Assembly: GCF_021026315.1 (NCBI RefSeq)
Contig: NZ_JAJNCX010000003.1
Location: 1-64,000, forward strand
DNA: 64,000 nucleotides
From: Rhizobium sp. C4
Lineage (GTDB): Bacteria > Pseudomonadota > Alphaproteobacteria > Rhizobiales > Rhizobiaceae
Direction of reading: 5' to 3'
Position numbers and translations under genes: made by a program. The notes under the pieces are model-generated. The model saw only the letters and a list, made by a program, of their open reading frames with translations, searched no databases and was not told the origin of the DNA. Every line of letters starts with the position of its first letter. Positions within the stretch are counted from its first letter, which is position 1. Positions 16,456 to 26,251 of the stretch are shown here, in pieces.

Positions 16456-17844
16456 ATGGCATCGGGGCAATGCGAGAAGGTGATGACGCTGATCCGCGAG
16501 CGGATTTCCGCCCGCGCGCTTCTTCCGGGCGAGAAGCTGCCTTCCGTGCGCAGCCTTGCGGCAAGCACCGGCATTTCCAAATCGACAGTCGTCGAGGCCT
16601 ATGACCGGCTGACGGCCAGCGGCCTCATCGAGCCGCGGCGCGGGGCGGGCTTCTATGTCGGCAATCAGCCCGTTCCCCATTCGCTCAAGACAGCGACTCG
16701 CCCGGCTGAGCGCGCCATCGATCCGCTCTGGATGTCGCGGCAGGCGCTGGAGCCGCGTCCCGGCATGGTCTCGCCCGGCTGCGGCTGGCTGCCGGAAAGC
16801 TGGATGCCGCAGGAGATCATTGCCCGTGCGCTACGCACGCTCGCCCGCAACGGCGGCGCGCAACTGACCGATTATTCCGAGCCGAAGGGTTTTGCGCCGC
16901 TCCGCCAACTCCTTGCCCGCCGTCTGGCGACGCGCGACATCAAGGCTGGGGCGGAGGAGGTCGTGCTGGCCGATTCCGCCTCGGCCGCGCTCGATCTCGT
17001 GCTGCGCTTCCTGACCGAGCCGGGCGATACGATCCTCGTCGACGACCCTTGCTATTTCAATTTTCTGGCGGGGCTGAGGGCCAACCGACTGCGGGTCGTT
17101 TCCGTCCCCTTCGGCGCCGGTGGGCCGGATGTCGCGGCCTTCGCGCATCTGGCAGAGACCGAGCGTCCGCGGCTTTATCTCACCAATGCCGGTGTCCAAA
17201 ACCCGACCGGCTGGAAGCTCTCACCCGTCACCGCGCATAAGGTCCTGAAGCTCGCTGAGCGGCATGATCTTCTCATCGTCGAGGACGACATTTTCGGCGA
17301 TCTCGAAGGCGAGCCCGCGCCGCGCTATGCCGCCATGGACGGGCTTGAGCGCGTCATTGTCATCGGCAGTTTTTCCAAGACGCTCTCGGCCGCCTTCCGC
17401 ACCGGCTATGTCGCCATGAGACCCGACTGGGTGGAGGATTTCACCGATTTCCGCATCGCCAGCCGCTTTGGCGGCAACCAGATGACGGAGGCGCTGGTGC
17501 ATGCGGTGCTTTCGGATAGCGCTTATCGTCGCCATCTCGATGGCCTGCGCAACCGGCTTGTCGCCAGCGGCGACGCGGTGGGGCGGCAATTGGAGGCGCT
17601 GGGCTTCGAGCGCGTCAATCCAACGCTCGGCGGCTTCTTCCTCTGGTGTCGGCTGCCGGATGGGCTGGGGGCGGTGGCTCTGTCAAAGGCGGCACTTGAA
17701 CACGGTCTGGTGCTGGCGCCGGGCAATGTCTTCAGCCATTCCGGCAATGCGTCCGACATGATGCGCTTCAATGTCGCCCAATGCGACAACGCGCAGGTCT
17801 TCACGCTGCTTCAATCGACGCTCGGCGAGATCCGCAAAAAATGA
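16456..17844 (+). CDS. MocR-type transcriptional regulator (GntR + aminotransferase)
   Basis: 462 residues. A GntR winged helix (about 1-72, with LPSVRSLAASTGISKSTVVE) is joined to a fold-type I aminotransferase-like domain. PLP should bind Lys308 in the GSFSKTLSAAFRTGY segment; DDP and NPTG-like elements of the cofactor site are also visible. Such proteins sense PLP or an amino compound and act on a divergent gene. Here that gene is the EamA exporter, which suggests an amino acid or vitamin-like efflux substrate. GAGGAGCGAGCGCC precedes the ATG. Confidence 0.92.
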   Translation: MASGQCEKVMTLIRERISARALLPGEKLPSVRSLAASTGISKSTVVEAYDRLTASGLIEPRRGAGFYVGNQPVPHSLKTATRPAERAIDPLWMSRQALEPRPGMVSPGCGWLPESWMPQEIIARALRTLARNGGAQLTDYSEPKGFAPLRQLLARRLATRDIKAGAEEVVLADSASAALDLVLRFLTEPGDTILVDDPCYFNFLAGLRANRLRVVSVPFGAGGPDVAAFAHLAETERPRLYLTNAGVQNPTGWKLSPVTAHKVLKLAERHDLLIVEDDIFGDLEGEPAPRYAAMDGLERVIVIGSFSKTLSAAFRTGYVAMRPDWVEDFTDFRIASRFGGNQMTEALVHAVLSDSAYRRHLDGLRNRLVASGDAVGRQLEALGFERVNPTLGGFFLWCRLPDGLGAVALSKAALEHGLVLAPGNVFSHSGNASDMMRFNVAQCDNAQVFTLLQSTLGEIRKK

Positions 17845-17875
17845 GAGGGCCGCCATGTCCCCACAGGCGGCCCTC
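17834..17875 (-). terminator. Terminator of the BTLCP gene
   Basis: A perfect 10-base stem GAGGGCCGCC / GGCGGCCCTC (17845-17875) is followed on the minus strand by TCATTTTTT. The T-run overlaps the final codons of the convergent MocR gene. Confidence 0.8.
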
Positions 17876-17919
17876 CATCACGTCCTTCCCCCTCCAGAAA
17901 AGGACGCTACATTTGACGT

Positions 17920-18525
17920 TTACTTCCGAAGCGCGCCGACGAGCACGTCGCCGCCATTCTCGATCGTGACCCACTGGCCCGAATTGGCCGTCGATTGACG
18001 CTTGAGGTAATGATAGGGCGTGTCCGTCCAGAGCTTCACTTCGTTGTCGAGATTGTCGAGAATGAAATCGCCCTGTGCGGTGCGGACCGTCAGCACGGCA
18101 TGGCCTTCGCCATCCGGCTTGCGGACAACGGTGATCAGCAGCGTGTTGACCGGAAAGCCCTTCTCGATCAGCATCTTGCGCTTCAGGAGAACGAAATCCT
18201 CGCAGTCGCCGGCATCGACCGGATAGGCCCAGACTTCGTCGCGGCCATAAAGCTCCATGTCGGTCATCGGCACGATGGTCGAGTTGACGTGGTAGTTGAT
18301 GTCGCGGATCGTCTGCCAGCCAAAGCTCGTGAGCTTCGGCGCGGTCTGGTCCGAAGACTTCACGCTGCACTCGTCCTGATGGCTCTGGCAGAATTCATAA
18401 TGGCCGATCGGCTGCGACGTGACATTGCCCGTACGCATGGCAGCAGGCGCAGTGCCAACCGCATTGGCAGCCGACGCCAGCGATACTGCCAGGGCGAAAA
18501 ACGCAAAACCAAGCCTGAATGCCAT
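17920..18525 (-). CDS. Periplasmic transglutaminase-like cysteine protease (BTLCP)
   Basis: 201 residues. An N-terminal signal peptide ends near ASAANA. The predicted Cys-His-Asp triad is Cys108 (DAGDCEDFVLL), His142 (GEGHAVLTV) and Asp157 (ILDNL). This is the bacterial transglutaminase-like proteinase family that includes LapG, which clips an adhesin. No adhesin or LapD-like receptor is nearby, so the target is unknown. A GTG one codon upstream is also possible. The gene stands alone with its own terminator. Confidence 0.88.
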   Translation of the reverse strand: MAFRLGFAFFALAVSLASAANAVGTAPAAMRTGNVTSQPIGHYEFCQSHQDECSVKSSDQTAPKLTSFGWQTIRDINYHVNSTIVPMTDMELYGRDEVWAYPVDAGDCEDFVLLKRKMLIEKGFPVNTLLITVVRKPDGEGHAVLTVRTAQGDFILDNLDNEVKLWTDTPYHYLKRQSTANSGQWVTIENGGDVLVGALRK

Positions 18526-18641
18526 CACAGGAACCCTTCAATTCTTAACAAACAGTTAAGAACCTGAGGCCCGAAGAGTCAATTACAAGGCTTGGCAGCT
18601 CCCGGCATTCTTCCAGACATGGTTAAAATTGCAACGAATTG

Positions 18642-19433
18642 TTAACCATGTTCCGCCGGCAGAAGTGCCTTGAGCGCCCGCCGCATCAGCGCCAGATCCT
18701 CCGGCCGCGACAGCCGGTGGTCGCCATCCTTGACGAGGCTGATGACGACATCGTCGGCCGGCAGATGCTCGACCAGCTTCATCGCATGCCGCCACGGCAC
18801 GTCTGGATCGTTCATGCCCTGCAGGATGTGCACGGGGCAGCCGGTCTCGATAATGCCCGTCAGCACCTGGTTTGCCCTGCCGTCTTCCATCAGCTTGGCG
18901 GTGAAGATGTTGGGCTCGGGCGAATACTCGGAATGCTCTTCGAAATATCCCTTCTCGGCGAGCTCCCTGCGCTCCTTCTCTCCCAGCGATGGCTCGATCA
19001 GGTCGATGGTGAAATCGGGAGCCGGCGCAATCAGCGCCATGCCCTCGACCGTCGCCGTCTTCGACTTGCGAAGCTCCGCCACTGCGCGTAGCGCGATCCA
19101 GCCGCCCATCGAGGAGCCGATCAGGATGAGACGCTTGAAGCCCGTGTGTGCAATCACGGCCAGCGCCTCGTCCAGCCAGCGTGAGATCGTCCCGTCGCGG
19201 AATTCTCCGCCCGACTCGCCATGGCCGGAATAGTCGAGGCGGAGACAGGCAAGCCCGTGGTCGCGGGCGAAGCTTTCAAGCTCCAGCGCCTTCGTTCCCT
19301 TCATGTCGGAGCGGTATCCGCCGAGCCAGACGAGAAGCGGCCTGTCCCTTGCTCCATCGCTCAGGCGCCAGGCAATATCGCGGGCTTCGCTGCCTGCTCC
19401 AACTGTCAGGAATTGAGGTTTTTCGTCCGCCAT
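18642..19433 (-). CDS. Alpha/beta hydrolase
   Basis: 263-residue cytoplasmic serine hydrolase. The nucleophile elbow is GSSMGG, the acid lies in the NDPDVPW segment and the histidine in DGDHRLSR. The oxyanion region is WLGGYRSDMKG, a pattern seen in a conserved alphaproteobacterial carboxylesterase-like group. The true substrate is unknown. The ATG at 19433 (MADEKPQF) is preferred over one 19 codons upstream, which lacks conservation-like sequence. Divergent from infC. Confidence 0.88.
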   Translation of the reverse strand: MADEKPQFLTVGAGSEARDIAWRLSDGARDRPLLVWLGGYRSDMKGTKALELESFARDHGLACLRLDYSGHGESGGEFRDGTISRWLDEALAVIAHTGFKRLILIGSSMGGWIALRAVAELRKSKTATVEGMALIAPAPDFTIDLIEPSLGEKERRELAEKGYFEEHSEYSPEPNIFTAKLMEDGRANQVLTGIIETGCPVHILQGMNDPDVPWRHAMKLVEHLPADDVVISLVKDGDHRLSRPEDLALMRRALKALLPAEHG

Positions 19434-19606
19434 TGCGCCTCTCCGCTTGAAATTATGACTGCCATACAACAGATTCGAGGAAATAAGCACAGATGGTGAT
19501 TTTTCCGGCGAACCATGCTATTGACTCGCGCACGTGAAAGCACACATTGCAGCGGACACAAAATCCCCGCACACGTTTTCGGAAACAATTTGAGGAGAAT
19601 ACGACC

Positions 19607-20143
19607 ATTCGCAGACCATTCAAAGCCGACGCCCCCGTAAAGGACGGGCCTCGCGCTAACCGGGAAATTCGCCTGCCCCGCATTCAGCTCATCAATGAAG
19701 AAGGCGAGAACCTGGGCGTTGTGCCCACGGACGAGGCATTGAAGATGGCGGAAGAGGCGGGACTCGATCTCGTCGAAATCTCGCCAAATTCCGAACCGCC
19801 GGTCTGCAAGATCCTCGACCTCGGCAAGCTGAAATACGCCAACCAGAAGAAGGCGGCCGAAGCGCGCAAGAAGCAGAAGATTGTCGAGATCAAGGAAATC
19901 AAGATGCGTCCCAACATCGACACCCATGACTATGAGGTGAAGATGAAGGCCATGAACCGCTTCTTCGAAGAAGGTGACAAGGTCAAGGTGACGCTGCGTT
20001 TCCGTGGTCGCGAAATGGCGCATATGGAACTCGGCATGAAGCTGCTGATGCAGGTCAAGGAAGACACCGTCAACATCGCCAAGGTCGAAGCCGAGCCGAA
20101 GCTCGAAGGCCGCCAGATGATGATGGTCCTTGCTCCGAAGTGA
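19607..20143 (+). CDS. infC: Translation initiation factor IF-3 with ATT start codon
   Basis: 178 residues that keep 30S subunits free and police start-codon choice. The N-terminal domain (1-80), Lys-rich linker ([19 protein letters not shown] region) and C-terminal domain are all present. The start is taken as ATT at 19607, nine bases after GAGGAG (19592-19597). The protein then begins [15 protein letters not shown], as other rhizobial IF-3 proteins do. An ATG at 19547 would add 20 residues with no family match. Non-AUG starts let IF-3 repress its own translation. A terminator follows. Confidence 0.95.
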   Translation: MRRPFKADAPVKDGPRANREIRLPRIQLINEEGENLGVVPTDEALKMAEEAGLDLVEISPNSEPPVCKILDLGKLKYANQKKAAEARKKQKIVEIKEIKMRPNIDTHDYEVKMKAMNRFFEEGDKVKVTLRFRGREMAHMELGMKLLMQVKEDTVNIAKVEAEPKLEGRQMMMVLAPK

Positions 20144-20191
20144 TCGACCGATCAGCGACCATGTGGGCCTAGCCGCCCGATGTTCGAAAGA

Positions 20192-20216
20192 AGCCGTCCA
20201 TCCGGGCGGCTTTTTT
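20192..20216 (+). terminator. Terminator of infC
   Basis: AGCCGTCC-ATCC-GGGCGGCT stem-loop followed by TTTTTT at 20211-20216. Confidence 0.85.
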
Positions 20217-20291
20217 GTTGTGATGCGTTGGCACAATCGACCGGGACGGCGTTATGCTGGGGTCGGATATTTCCAGACAGAGAGGACACAC

Positions 20292-20849
20292 ATGACGAAA
20301 CTGATCGGTATTTCGGGCAGCCTGCGCAAGGGCTCGTTGAACTCGGCGCTGCTCCGCGCAGCCGTTGGCGTCATGCCGGAAGGCGCGGAACTGGAGATCG
20401 GCACGATCCGCGGCATCCCGCTCTATGACGGCGATCTCGAAGCCGAAAGCGGCATTCCCGAGGCCGTCACGGTTCTGAAGGAGAAGATCGTCGCGGCCGA
20501 TGGCCTGCTGCTCGTCACGCCCGAATACAACAATTCCATCCCCGGCGTTTTCAAGAATGCCATCGACTGGCTCTCGCGCGGCCCCGGCGGCGCCAGCATC
20601 GCCTTCCGCAACAAGCCCATCGCCATCATCGGCGCCTCACCCGGCGGCTTCGGCACGATCCTGTCGCAAAACGCCTGGCTCCCCATCATGCGCACCTTCG
20701 GCGCGGATCTCTGGATGGGTGGTCGGCTCATGGTCTCGCATGCCGACAAGGTGTTCGACGGGGAGGGGAATATGGTCGATGACAAGGTGAAGGAACAGCT
20801 CGCCGGCTTCATGAAGGGCTTTGCTGAGCATATGGCGGGGCGGAAGTAA
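20292..20849 (+). CDS. NADPH-dependent FMN reductase (ChrR/YieF-like)
   Basis: 185-residue flavodoxin-fold enzyme. It starts with GISGSLRKGSLNSALLR, the phosphate-binding loop for FMN, and has PEYNNSIPGVFKNAIDWLSR, the motif typical of the quinone/azo/chromate reductase family. It probably reduces quinones by two electrons in the cytoplasm and limits redox stress. The ATG at 20292 is chosen because the protein then starts at the first beta strand; AGAGGACAC is upstream. Single gene. Confidence 0.9.
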   Translation: MTKLIGISGSLRKGSLNSALLRAAVGVMPEGAELEIGTIRGIPLYDGDLEAESGIPEAVTVLKEKIVAADGLLLVTPEYNNSIPGVFKNAIDWLSRGPGGASIAFRNKPIAIIGASPGGFGTILSQNAWLPIMRTFGADLWMGGRLMVSHADKVFDGEGNMVDDKVKEQLAGFMKGFAEHMAGRK

Positions 20850-20901
20850 CCGTTCGTCTCCGCTTCCTTCGTGGAAGAGGTCAGTCAGAGCTCCCCACAC
20901 A

Positions 20902-21046
20902 CCGTCATGCCGGACTTGATCCGGCATCCAGCGCGCGATGTCCATCGCGCAGGAGACTCTCAAGAGCCGCAGCGAGAGAAATAAAGAGTCCTTTCAGCCC
21001 GCAGACGCGGGCTGGCTGGATCCCGGATCAAGTCCGGGATGACGGA
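20902..21046 (+). repeat. Palindromic repeat, family B, copy 1
   Basis: 145 bases from CCGTCATGCCGGACTTGATC to a matching inverted GATCAAGTCCGGGATGACGG. Inner dyads are GCGCGATG/CATCGCGC (20931-20949) and GCCCGCAGACGCGGGC. Same orientation as 41146-41287, opposite to 36052-36180. It fills most of the gap between the FMN reductase and pntB. Confidence 0.9.
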
Positions 21047-21070
21047 GAAGACGAGAGCGTCGCGTCCCCA

Positions 21071-21104
21071 AAAACAAAAAATCCCCGGTGTCGCCACCGG
21101 GGAT
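21071..21104 (-). terminator. Terminator of pntAB
   Basis: Minus-strand hairpin ATCCCCGGTG-GCGA-CACCGGGGAT (21081-21104), followed by TTTTTGTTTT (21071-21080). Confidence 0.88.
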
Positions 21105-21129
21105 CTGAAGCGTCACACGCTGCGGCAGA

Positions 21130-22563
21130 TCAATTGATCAACGGCAGCAGCTTGTTGATCGAGTCCTTCGCGTCGCCGTAATACATGCGGGTATTGTCCT
21201 TGTAGAACAGCGGGTTCTCGATGCCGGAATAGCCCGTGCCCTGGCCGCGCTTGGAGACGAAGACCTGCTTGGCCTTCCAGACTTCCAGAACCGGCATGCC
21301 GGCGATCGGGGAGTTGGGGTCTTCCTGGGCGGCCGGGTTGACGATGTCGTTGGAGCCGATGACGATGACGACATCCGTGTTCGGGAAGTCATCGTTGATT
21401 TCGTCCATTTCCATCACGATGTCGTAAGGCACCTTGGCTTCGGCCAGCAGCACGTTCATGTGGCCCGGCAGACGGCCCGCGACCGGGTGGATCGCGAAGC
21501 GCACTTCCTTGCCGGCTGCGCGGAGCTTCCGGGTCAGTTCGGACACCGCCCCTTGCGCCTGCGCAACCGCCATGCCGTAGCCCGGCACGATGATGACGCT
21601 ATCCGCATCGTTGAGCGCAGCAGCCACACCTTCCGTATCGATGGCGATCTGCTCGCCTTCGACCGCCATGGCCGGACCTGACGTTCCGCCAAAGCCGCCG
21701 AGGATGACGGAGACGAAGGAGCGGTTCATCGCCTTGCACATGATGTAGGAGAGGATCGCACCCGAGGAACCGACCAGCGCGCCGACGACGATCAGAAGGT
21801 CGTTCGACAGCGAGAAGCCGATGGCCGCCGCAGCCCAGCCCGAATAGGAATTGAGCATCGAGACGACGACCGGCATGTCGGCGCCGCCGATGCCCATGAT
21901 CAGGTGATAGCCGATGAAGAGGGCGGCGAGCGTCATGATGACGATGGCAAGCGTCGAACCGGTCGACAGATAGACGAAGAGCAGGACGAGCGAGATGATC
22001 GCGGCAGAGGCGTTCAGCACATGGCCGCCCGGCAGCTTCTTCGCCTTGCCATCCAACTTGCCGGCCAGCTTGCCGAAGGCGATGACCGAGCCGGTAAAGG
22101 TCACGGCACCGATGAAGATGCCGAGGAAGGTCTCGACGCGGAGAATGTTGATCTCGACCGATGTCTTATGCGCAATCACGGCGGCAAATCCGGTCAGCGC
22201 GTGGCGCGCCGCCTCGTCCATGCCCGCGATGCGGATCAACTCGATATGCGTGTTGAAGCCGATCAGGACGGCTGCAAGACCGACGAGCGAATGCATGGCA
22301 GCCACCAGCTGCGGCATTTCGGTCATCTGCACGCGCTGCGCAACGACCCAGCCGATGCCGCCGCCTATGACGATCATGACCAGCGAAATCAGCCAGTTGC
22401 CGGCACCCGGACCATAAAGCGTCGCGAGAACCGCAAGCGCCATGCCGACAATGCCGTACCAGACCGCGCGCTTGGCGCTTTCCTGTCCCGAAAGCCCGCC
22501 CAGCGACTGAATGAAGAGGACGGCCGCGACCACATAGGCCGCCGTGGTAAATCCATATTCCAT
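21130..22563 (-). CDS. pntB: NAD(P) transhydrogenase subunit beta
   Basis: Proton-translocating transhydrogenase subunit, 477 residues. About nine membrane helices fill the first 280 residues. The soluble NADP(H)-binding domain III follows, with [15 protein letters not shown] and the [10 protein letters not shown] loop. With PntA it uses the proton gradient to reduce NADP+ with NADH. It follows pntA by 17 bases and is closed by a terminator. Confidence 0.96.
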   Translation of the reverse strand: MEYGFTTAAYVVAAVLFIQSLGGLSGQESAKRAVWYGIVGMALAVLATLYGPGAGNWLISLVMIVIGGGIGWVVAQRVQMTEMPQLVAAMHSLVGLAAVLIGFNTHIELIRIAGMDEAARHALTGFAAVIAHKTSVEINILRVETFLGIFIGAVTFTGSVIAFGKLAGKLDGKAKKLPGGHVLNASAAIISLVLLFVYLSTGSTLAIVIMTLAALFIGYHLIMGIGGADMPVVVSMLNSYSGWAAAAIGFSLSNDLLIVVGALVGSSGAILSYIMCKAMNRSFVSVILGGFGGTSGPAMAVEGEQIAIDTEGVAAALNDADSVIIVPGYGMAVAQAQGAVSELTRKLRAAGKEVRFAIHPVAGRLPGHMNVLLAEAKVPYDIVMEMDEINDDFPNTDVVIVIGSNDIVNPAAQEDPNSPIAGMPVLEVWKAKQVFVSKRGQGTGYSGIENPLFYKDNTRMYYGDAKDSINKLLPLIN

Positions 22564-22580
22564 GGTTCAGTCTCCCCCGA

Positions 22581-24155
22581 TCACGACTTCTGGAACATGG
22601 CGAGCATGCGCCGCGTGACCATGAACCCACCGAAAATATTGATCCCCGCCATGAAGACGGAGAGAGCGGCGAGCACCACGACCAGCACGCTTCCCGAGCC
22701 GATCTGCATCAGCGCGCCGAGAATGATGATGGACGAGATCGCGTTGGTAACGGCCATCAGCGGCGTGTGCAGCGAATGCGACACATTCCAGATGACCTGG
22801 AAACCGACGAAGCAGGAGAGCACGAAGACGATGAAATGCGACATGAAGCTTGCCGGCGCGAAATAGCCAGCCAAGAGGATCAGCGCCCCGCCGATGACCA
22901 GAAGGCCCACCTGCTGCTTCGTCTGCGCCTTGAAGGCGGCAACTTCGGCAGCCCGCTTTTCTTCCGGCGTCAGCTCCTTGACCTTTTCCTTCGGCTTCTG
23001 CGCCGCAATTGCCTTGATCTTCGGCGGCGGCGGCGGGAAGGTGATCTCGCCCTGATAGGCGACGGTTGCGCCGCGGATCACGTCGTCTTCCATATTGTGG
23101 AAGAGCGCGCCATCCTTCTTCGGCGTCAGGTCCGTCATCATGTGGCGGATATTGGTCGAATAAAGCGTCGAGGACTGCGCGGCCATGCGGCTCGGGAAGT
23201 CCGTGTAGCCGACGACGGTCACGCCATTCTCGGTGACGATCTTCTGGTCCGGAACCGTCAGGTCGCAATTGCCGCCGCGCTCAGCTGCAAGGTCGATGAT
23301 CACCGAGCCCGGCTTCATCATGGCGACCATGTCGGCAAGCCAGAGCTTAGGCGCATCGCGGCCCGGAATGAGAGCCGTCGAGATGACGATGTCGATATCC
23401 GGTGCGATCTCGCGGAACTTCTTCAGCTGCGCCTCGCGGAATTCCGGCGAGGAGGGGGCCGCATAGCCGCCCGTCGCCGCGCCGTCCTGTGCGGGGCCGG
23501 CAAAATCGAGGAACACGAAATTCGCGCCCATGGATTCGATCTGTTCGGCCACTTCCGGGCGAACGTCGAAGGCATAGGTGATCGCGCCGAGCGATACGGA
23601 CGTGCCGACGGCGGCAAGACCGGCAACGCCGGCGCCAATGACCAGAACCTTGGCCGGCGGGATCTTGCCGGCGGCCGTCACCTGGCCGGTGAAGAAGCGT
23701 CCGAAATTGTTACCGGCCTCGATCACGGCGCGATAGCCGGCGATATTGGCCATGGAGGAGAGCGCATCCATCTTCTGGGCGCGAGAAATGCGCGGCACCA
23801 TGTCCATGGCGATCACATTCGCGCCCGTGCCCTTGGCCTGCTCCAGCAGGTCACTGTTCTGTGCGGGATAGAAGAAGGAGATGAGCGTCTTGCCGGGGGC
23901 GAGTTTGGAAACCTCGTCGGTAAGCGGCGGACGCACCTTGGCGATCACGTCGGCCTGCGCATAAAGCGCGTCGGCCGTGTCGACCACCGTCACGCCGGCG
24001 GCGCGATAGGCATCGTCGGAAAAGCCGGCAAGCTTGCCCGCACCCGCTTCGATGACACATTGATATCCGAGTTTCTGCAATTGGGTGGCGCTGTCTGGCG
24101 TCATCGCGACGCGCGCCTCACCCTCAAGCCGTTCCCGTGGCGAACCTATCAGCAT
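22581..24155 (-). CDS. pntA: NAD(P) transhydrogenase subunit alpha (single chain)
   Basis: 524 residues. The NAD(H)-binding domain I (about 1-380, with [15 protein letters not shown]) and a C-terminal membrane region of about four helices are in one chain. A charged and proline-rich linker (FPPPPPK, then [18 protein letters not shown]) joins them. Many alphaproteobacteria split these into PntAA and PntAB, so the fused form resembles that of E. coli. The ATG at 24155 (MLIGSPRER) is the family start; the ten residues upstream look non-native. First gene of pntAB. Confidence 0.95.
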   Translation of the reverse strand: MLIGSPRERLEGEARVAMTPDSATQLQKLGYQCVIEAGAGKLAGFSDDAYRAAGVTVVDTADALYAQADVIAKVRPPLTDEVSKLAPGKTLISFFYPAQNSDLLEQAKGTGANVIAMDMVPRISRAQKMDALSSMANIAGYRAVIEAGNNFGRFFTGQVTAAGKIPPAKVLVIGAGVAGLAAVGTSVSLGAITYAFDVRPEVAEQIESMGANFVFLDFAGPAQDGAATGGYAAPSSPEFREAQLKKFREIAPDIDIVISTALIPGRDAPKLWLADMVAMMKPGSVIIDLAAERGGNCDLTVPDQKIVTENGVTVVGYTDFPSRMAAQSSTLYSTNIRHMMTDLTPKKDGALFHNMEDDVIRGATVAYQGEITFPPPPPKIKAIAAQKPKEKVKELTPEEKRAAEVAAFKAQTKQQVGLLVIGGALILLAGYFAPASFMSHFIVFVLSCFVGFQVIWNVSHSLHTPLMAVTNAISSIIILGALMQIGSGSVLVVVLAALSVFMAGINIFGGFMVTRRMLAMFQKS

Positions 24156-24522
24156 CTTTCGTCCTCCTGCCCTGCGTCGGCACATATTATGAGACGGCGC
24201 CCCTGCCGTCTTTAAATTTTTGAACGCAGTTCATCCGTGTTTAAGCAGGGAACACAGGGACATGCAACTCCGCGTCAGGCGAATCCGGTACGCTGACTGC
24301 GTGTCGCAATCCTCGCGCCGAGTGCCGTCGAATGGCGGAGACATGGACGCGGTCATAAAATTATTTTAAGTTTGAAATATTTAGTCGATGGGGCAGTTTG
24401 CGCTGAGCCCCGTTTTGAACGCACCAAAATTTGTTGATGAATCGGCATAAAATTTTGAACCGAATACCGAAATTCGGAATTAATTCGATTTAAATTATAA
24501 TTTCGAATTACATTGTTTTTGG
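24156..24522. other. AT-rich gap upstream of pntA
   Basis: No gene is visible. The half nearest GNAT (24355-24522) is far richer in A and T than the surroundings and holds short dyads such as CCGAAATTCGG (24467-24477 region) and ATTCGA...TCGAAT around 24483-24508. It must contain the pntAB promoter; I could not place a convincing -35/-10 pair. Confidence 0.5.
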
Positions 24523-25050
24523 TTATATCAAGGTCTGCAGCGCCTTGTAGTAGACCGTCGTGTCACAGGGGCGACCGTCCGGAAAGAGCGCATAGCCTGG
24601 AATAATTCCCGCCGCGGTCCAGCCCAGATGCTCATAGATCTTCTCCGCCGGCTCGCCGGTTGCCGTATCCAGCACCAGCAGGCTCCGCCCACGCGCCGCC
24701 GCCTCCCGTTCGGCCGCCTCCATAAGCCGCCGCGACAGGCCGCGCCCGCGCTGGTCGGGATGCACCATCAGCTTCTTGATGTCGGCGCGATGCGGCTGGT
24801 TGGGCGGCATGGCGATGCCGAGCTGCACGGAACCGACGATCCGCCCGGCATCCTCCAGCGCCATCAGCACGATGTCGCCGCGCTCCGCCGCCTCGGCGAC
24901 ACCGCGCCAATAGGCTTCCGCCTCGTCCGCCGGAAAGGGCAGCATGTAGCCCATGGAGGCGCCGCCGCGCACCGTTTCCGAGAAGAGTTCGATAAGGTCT
25001 GTCAGCGCGGCAAGGGTCGCGGCTTTGTCGAGAACGCGGATATCGGACAT
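24523..25050 (-). CDS. GNAT family N-acetyltransferase
   Basis: 175-residue acyl-CoA-dependent acetyltransferase. The acetyl-CoA loop is QRGRGLSRRLMEAAE, preceded by KKLMVHPD and followed by LVLDTATGEPAEKIYEHLGW. The substrate is unknown. It begins two bases after the stop of the XRE-cupin regulator, so the two are one operon. Pairs of this kind often handle a small amine or antibiotic sensed by the cupin domain. Confidence 0.9.
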   Translation of the reverse strand: MSDIRVLDKAATLAALTDLIELFSETVRGGASMGYMLPFPADEAEAYWRGVAEAAERGDIVLMALEDAGRIVGSVQLGIAMPPNQPHRADIKKLMVHPDQRGRGLSRRLMEAAEREAAARGRSLLVLDTATGEPAEKIYEHLGWTAAGIIPGYALFPDGRPCDTTVYYKALQTLI

Positions 25051-25052
25051 AG

Positions 25053-25625
25053 TCAGTTCTTTCTGAGGATCACGGCGTAGCGGCAGGCCTGCGAGCCGGG
25101 GTTTTCGAAAACGGTGCCCTGACTAAGCGTCATGTAGAGACAGTCGCCGGCTTCCATCGCGTGCCGGGCACCATCGCATTCCATGATCAGCCGGCCTTCG
25201 AGCAGCCAGACATATTGCGTCTGCTGCGGCTCGGAGACCACCGGCGGCATGGCCGCGCGCGCGCCCGGCGGCAGCGTCACGTCGACCAGATCGGTGGCAA
25301 TCGCAAAGCCCGGCGGCGAAACGGCGCGGCGCACATAGCCCGTCTCCGGATCGCGCCACACCGGCTGTTCGCCAAGCCGCCGGAGCGGCGAGGGCGCCTC
25401 GGAGGCCGCCGCAAAGAAGCCGGACAGGGTCTCCTTCAATGGCGCCAGCAGCCGCGCCAGCAACACCGCCGTCGGACTTGCCTCGCCGCGCTCGATCTTC
25501 GAGATCATCGCGCGGCTGACGCCCGAGGCGGTGGCCAGCTGGTCAAGCGTCATCGCGCGCGCCATCCGCAGCGCTTTCAGCGACTGACCGATCGTCTTCT
25601 CAAATTCATCGTTCAAGATTTCCAT
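25053..25625 (-). CDS. XRE-family regulator with C-terminal cupin
   Basis: 190 residues. The helix-turn-helix (about 14-68) contains MTLDQLATASGVSRAMISKI and ERGEASPTAVLLARL; the cupin sensor (about 110-185) has LPPGARAAMPPV and a second motif with MEAGDCLYMT. The length and order match the PuuR/SutR type of sensor-repressors. The ATG at 25625 lies directly beside an inverted repeat, as expected for autorepression. It is cotranscribed with the GNAT gene. Confidence 0.9.
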   Translation of the reverse strand: MEILNDEFEKTIGQSLKALRMARAMTLDQLATASGVSRAMISKIERGEASPTAVLLARLLAPLKETLSGFFAAASEAPSPLRRLGEQPVWRDPETGYVRRAVSPPGFAIATDLVDVTLPPGARAAMPPVVSEPQQTQYVWLLEGRLIMECDGARHAMEAGDCLYMTLSQGTVFENPGSQACRYAVILRKN

Positions 25626-25650
25626 TATAGGAGAATCATTGATTCCTATA
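25626..25650. promoter_or_regulatory. Inverted repeat abutting the XRE-cupin start codon
   Basis: TATAGGA (25626-25632) and TCCTATA (25644-25650) flank a nested dyad GAATCATTGATTC. The site begins at the base next to the start codon, so binding would block ribosome access or transcription. Probable autoregulatory operator. Confidence 0.6.
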
Positions 25651-25764
25651 GTGGAGTCAAGTGTCCCTTGTGCGGCGCGCGCCGCGCTGGCGTTGAACTG
25701 GCTGCAGGGCGGGCATATCCTCCGATGCGTCGAGCAGGACAAACCCGAGCGGGAGGAAGCCGGC

Positions 25765-26127
25765 ATGCAGCAAGGCCCATTGTCGAGCCGGCAAACGAAG
25801 GCCGCACCTTCGCGTCGCAATCGGCTGTGCCTGCTCCTCGTCACCCTTTCGGCCATCGTGGCATGCCTGCCGCAACCGGGCCATGCCGAAGCGCGGGCAC
25901 ACCGGCCCGAAGCCGCCGGTCTTTCGCCGAACCTCATCGTTGCGACGAGCAGAAAGCCGAGGCCCGAGCCACGGCAGTGTCGTTTCAACAACCGAAGCTT
26001 CGCCACCGGGTCGACGGTTCAATGCTCGATGGATCCGAACGACAATCGGGGATGCGCGCTGGGCTTGCCCTTTGCCCGCTGGTCCTGCCGGGACGGGCGC
26101 TGGGTGCTTTCGGGCTCCGGCCGCTAG
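25765..26127 (+). CDS. Small secreted cysteine-containing protein, unknown
   Basis: 120 residues. A basic start is followed by a hydrophobic segment (LCLLLVTLSAIVACLPQPGHA), which reads as a signal peptide with a possible cleavage after GHA. The C-terminal part holds four cysteines in the pattern C-x14-C-x9-C-x11-C and ends WSCRDGRWV. GGGAGG lies eight bases before the ATG, which supports translation. I do not recognise a family. It is divergent from the XRE-cupin gene. Confidence 0.6.
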   Translation: MQQGPLSSRQTKAAPSRRNRLCLLLVTLSAIVACLPQPGHAEARAHRPEAAGLSPNLIVATSRKPRPEPRQCRFNNRSFATGSTVQCSMDPNDNRGCALGLPFARWSCRDGRWVLSGSGR

Positions 26128-26251
26128 TGCCATCGGCAGCGATGCTGTCCGTCACGTTCATCGAAGGAAGCATGCCGCCATAAACGAAGAGAGCGTCCCC
26201 GGCGCTCGATGGCCGGAAACGCTCTCAGTCAGGTCGACGATCGCCGTCAGA

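Noticed and set aside
20902-21046. Family B repeats as CRISPR or insertion sequence
   Set aside because: No regular spacer array and no transposase; they are single dispersed palindromic units.
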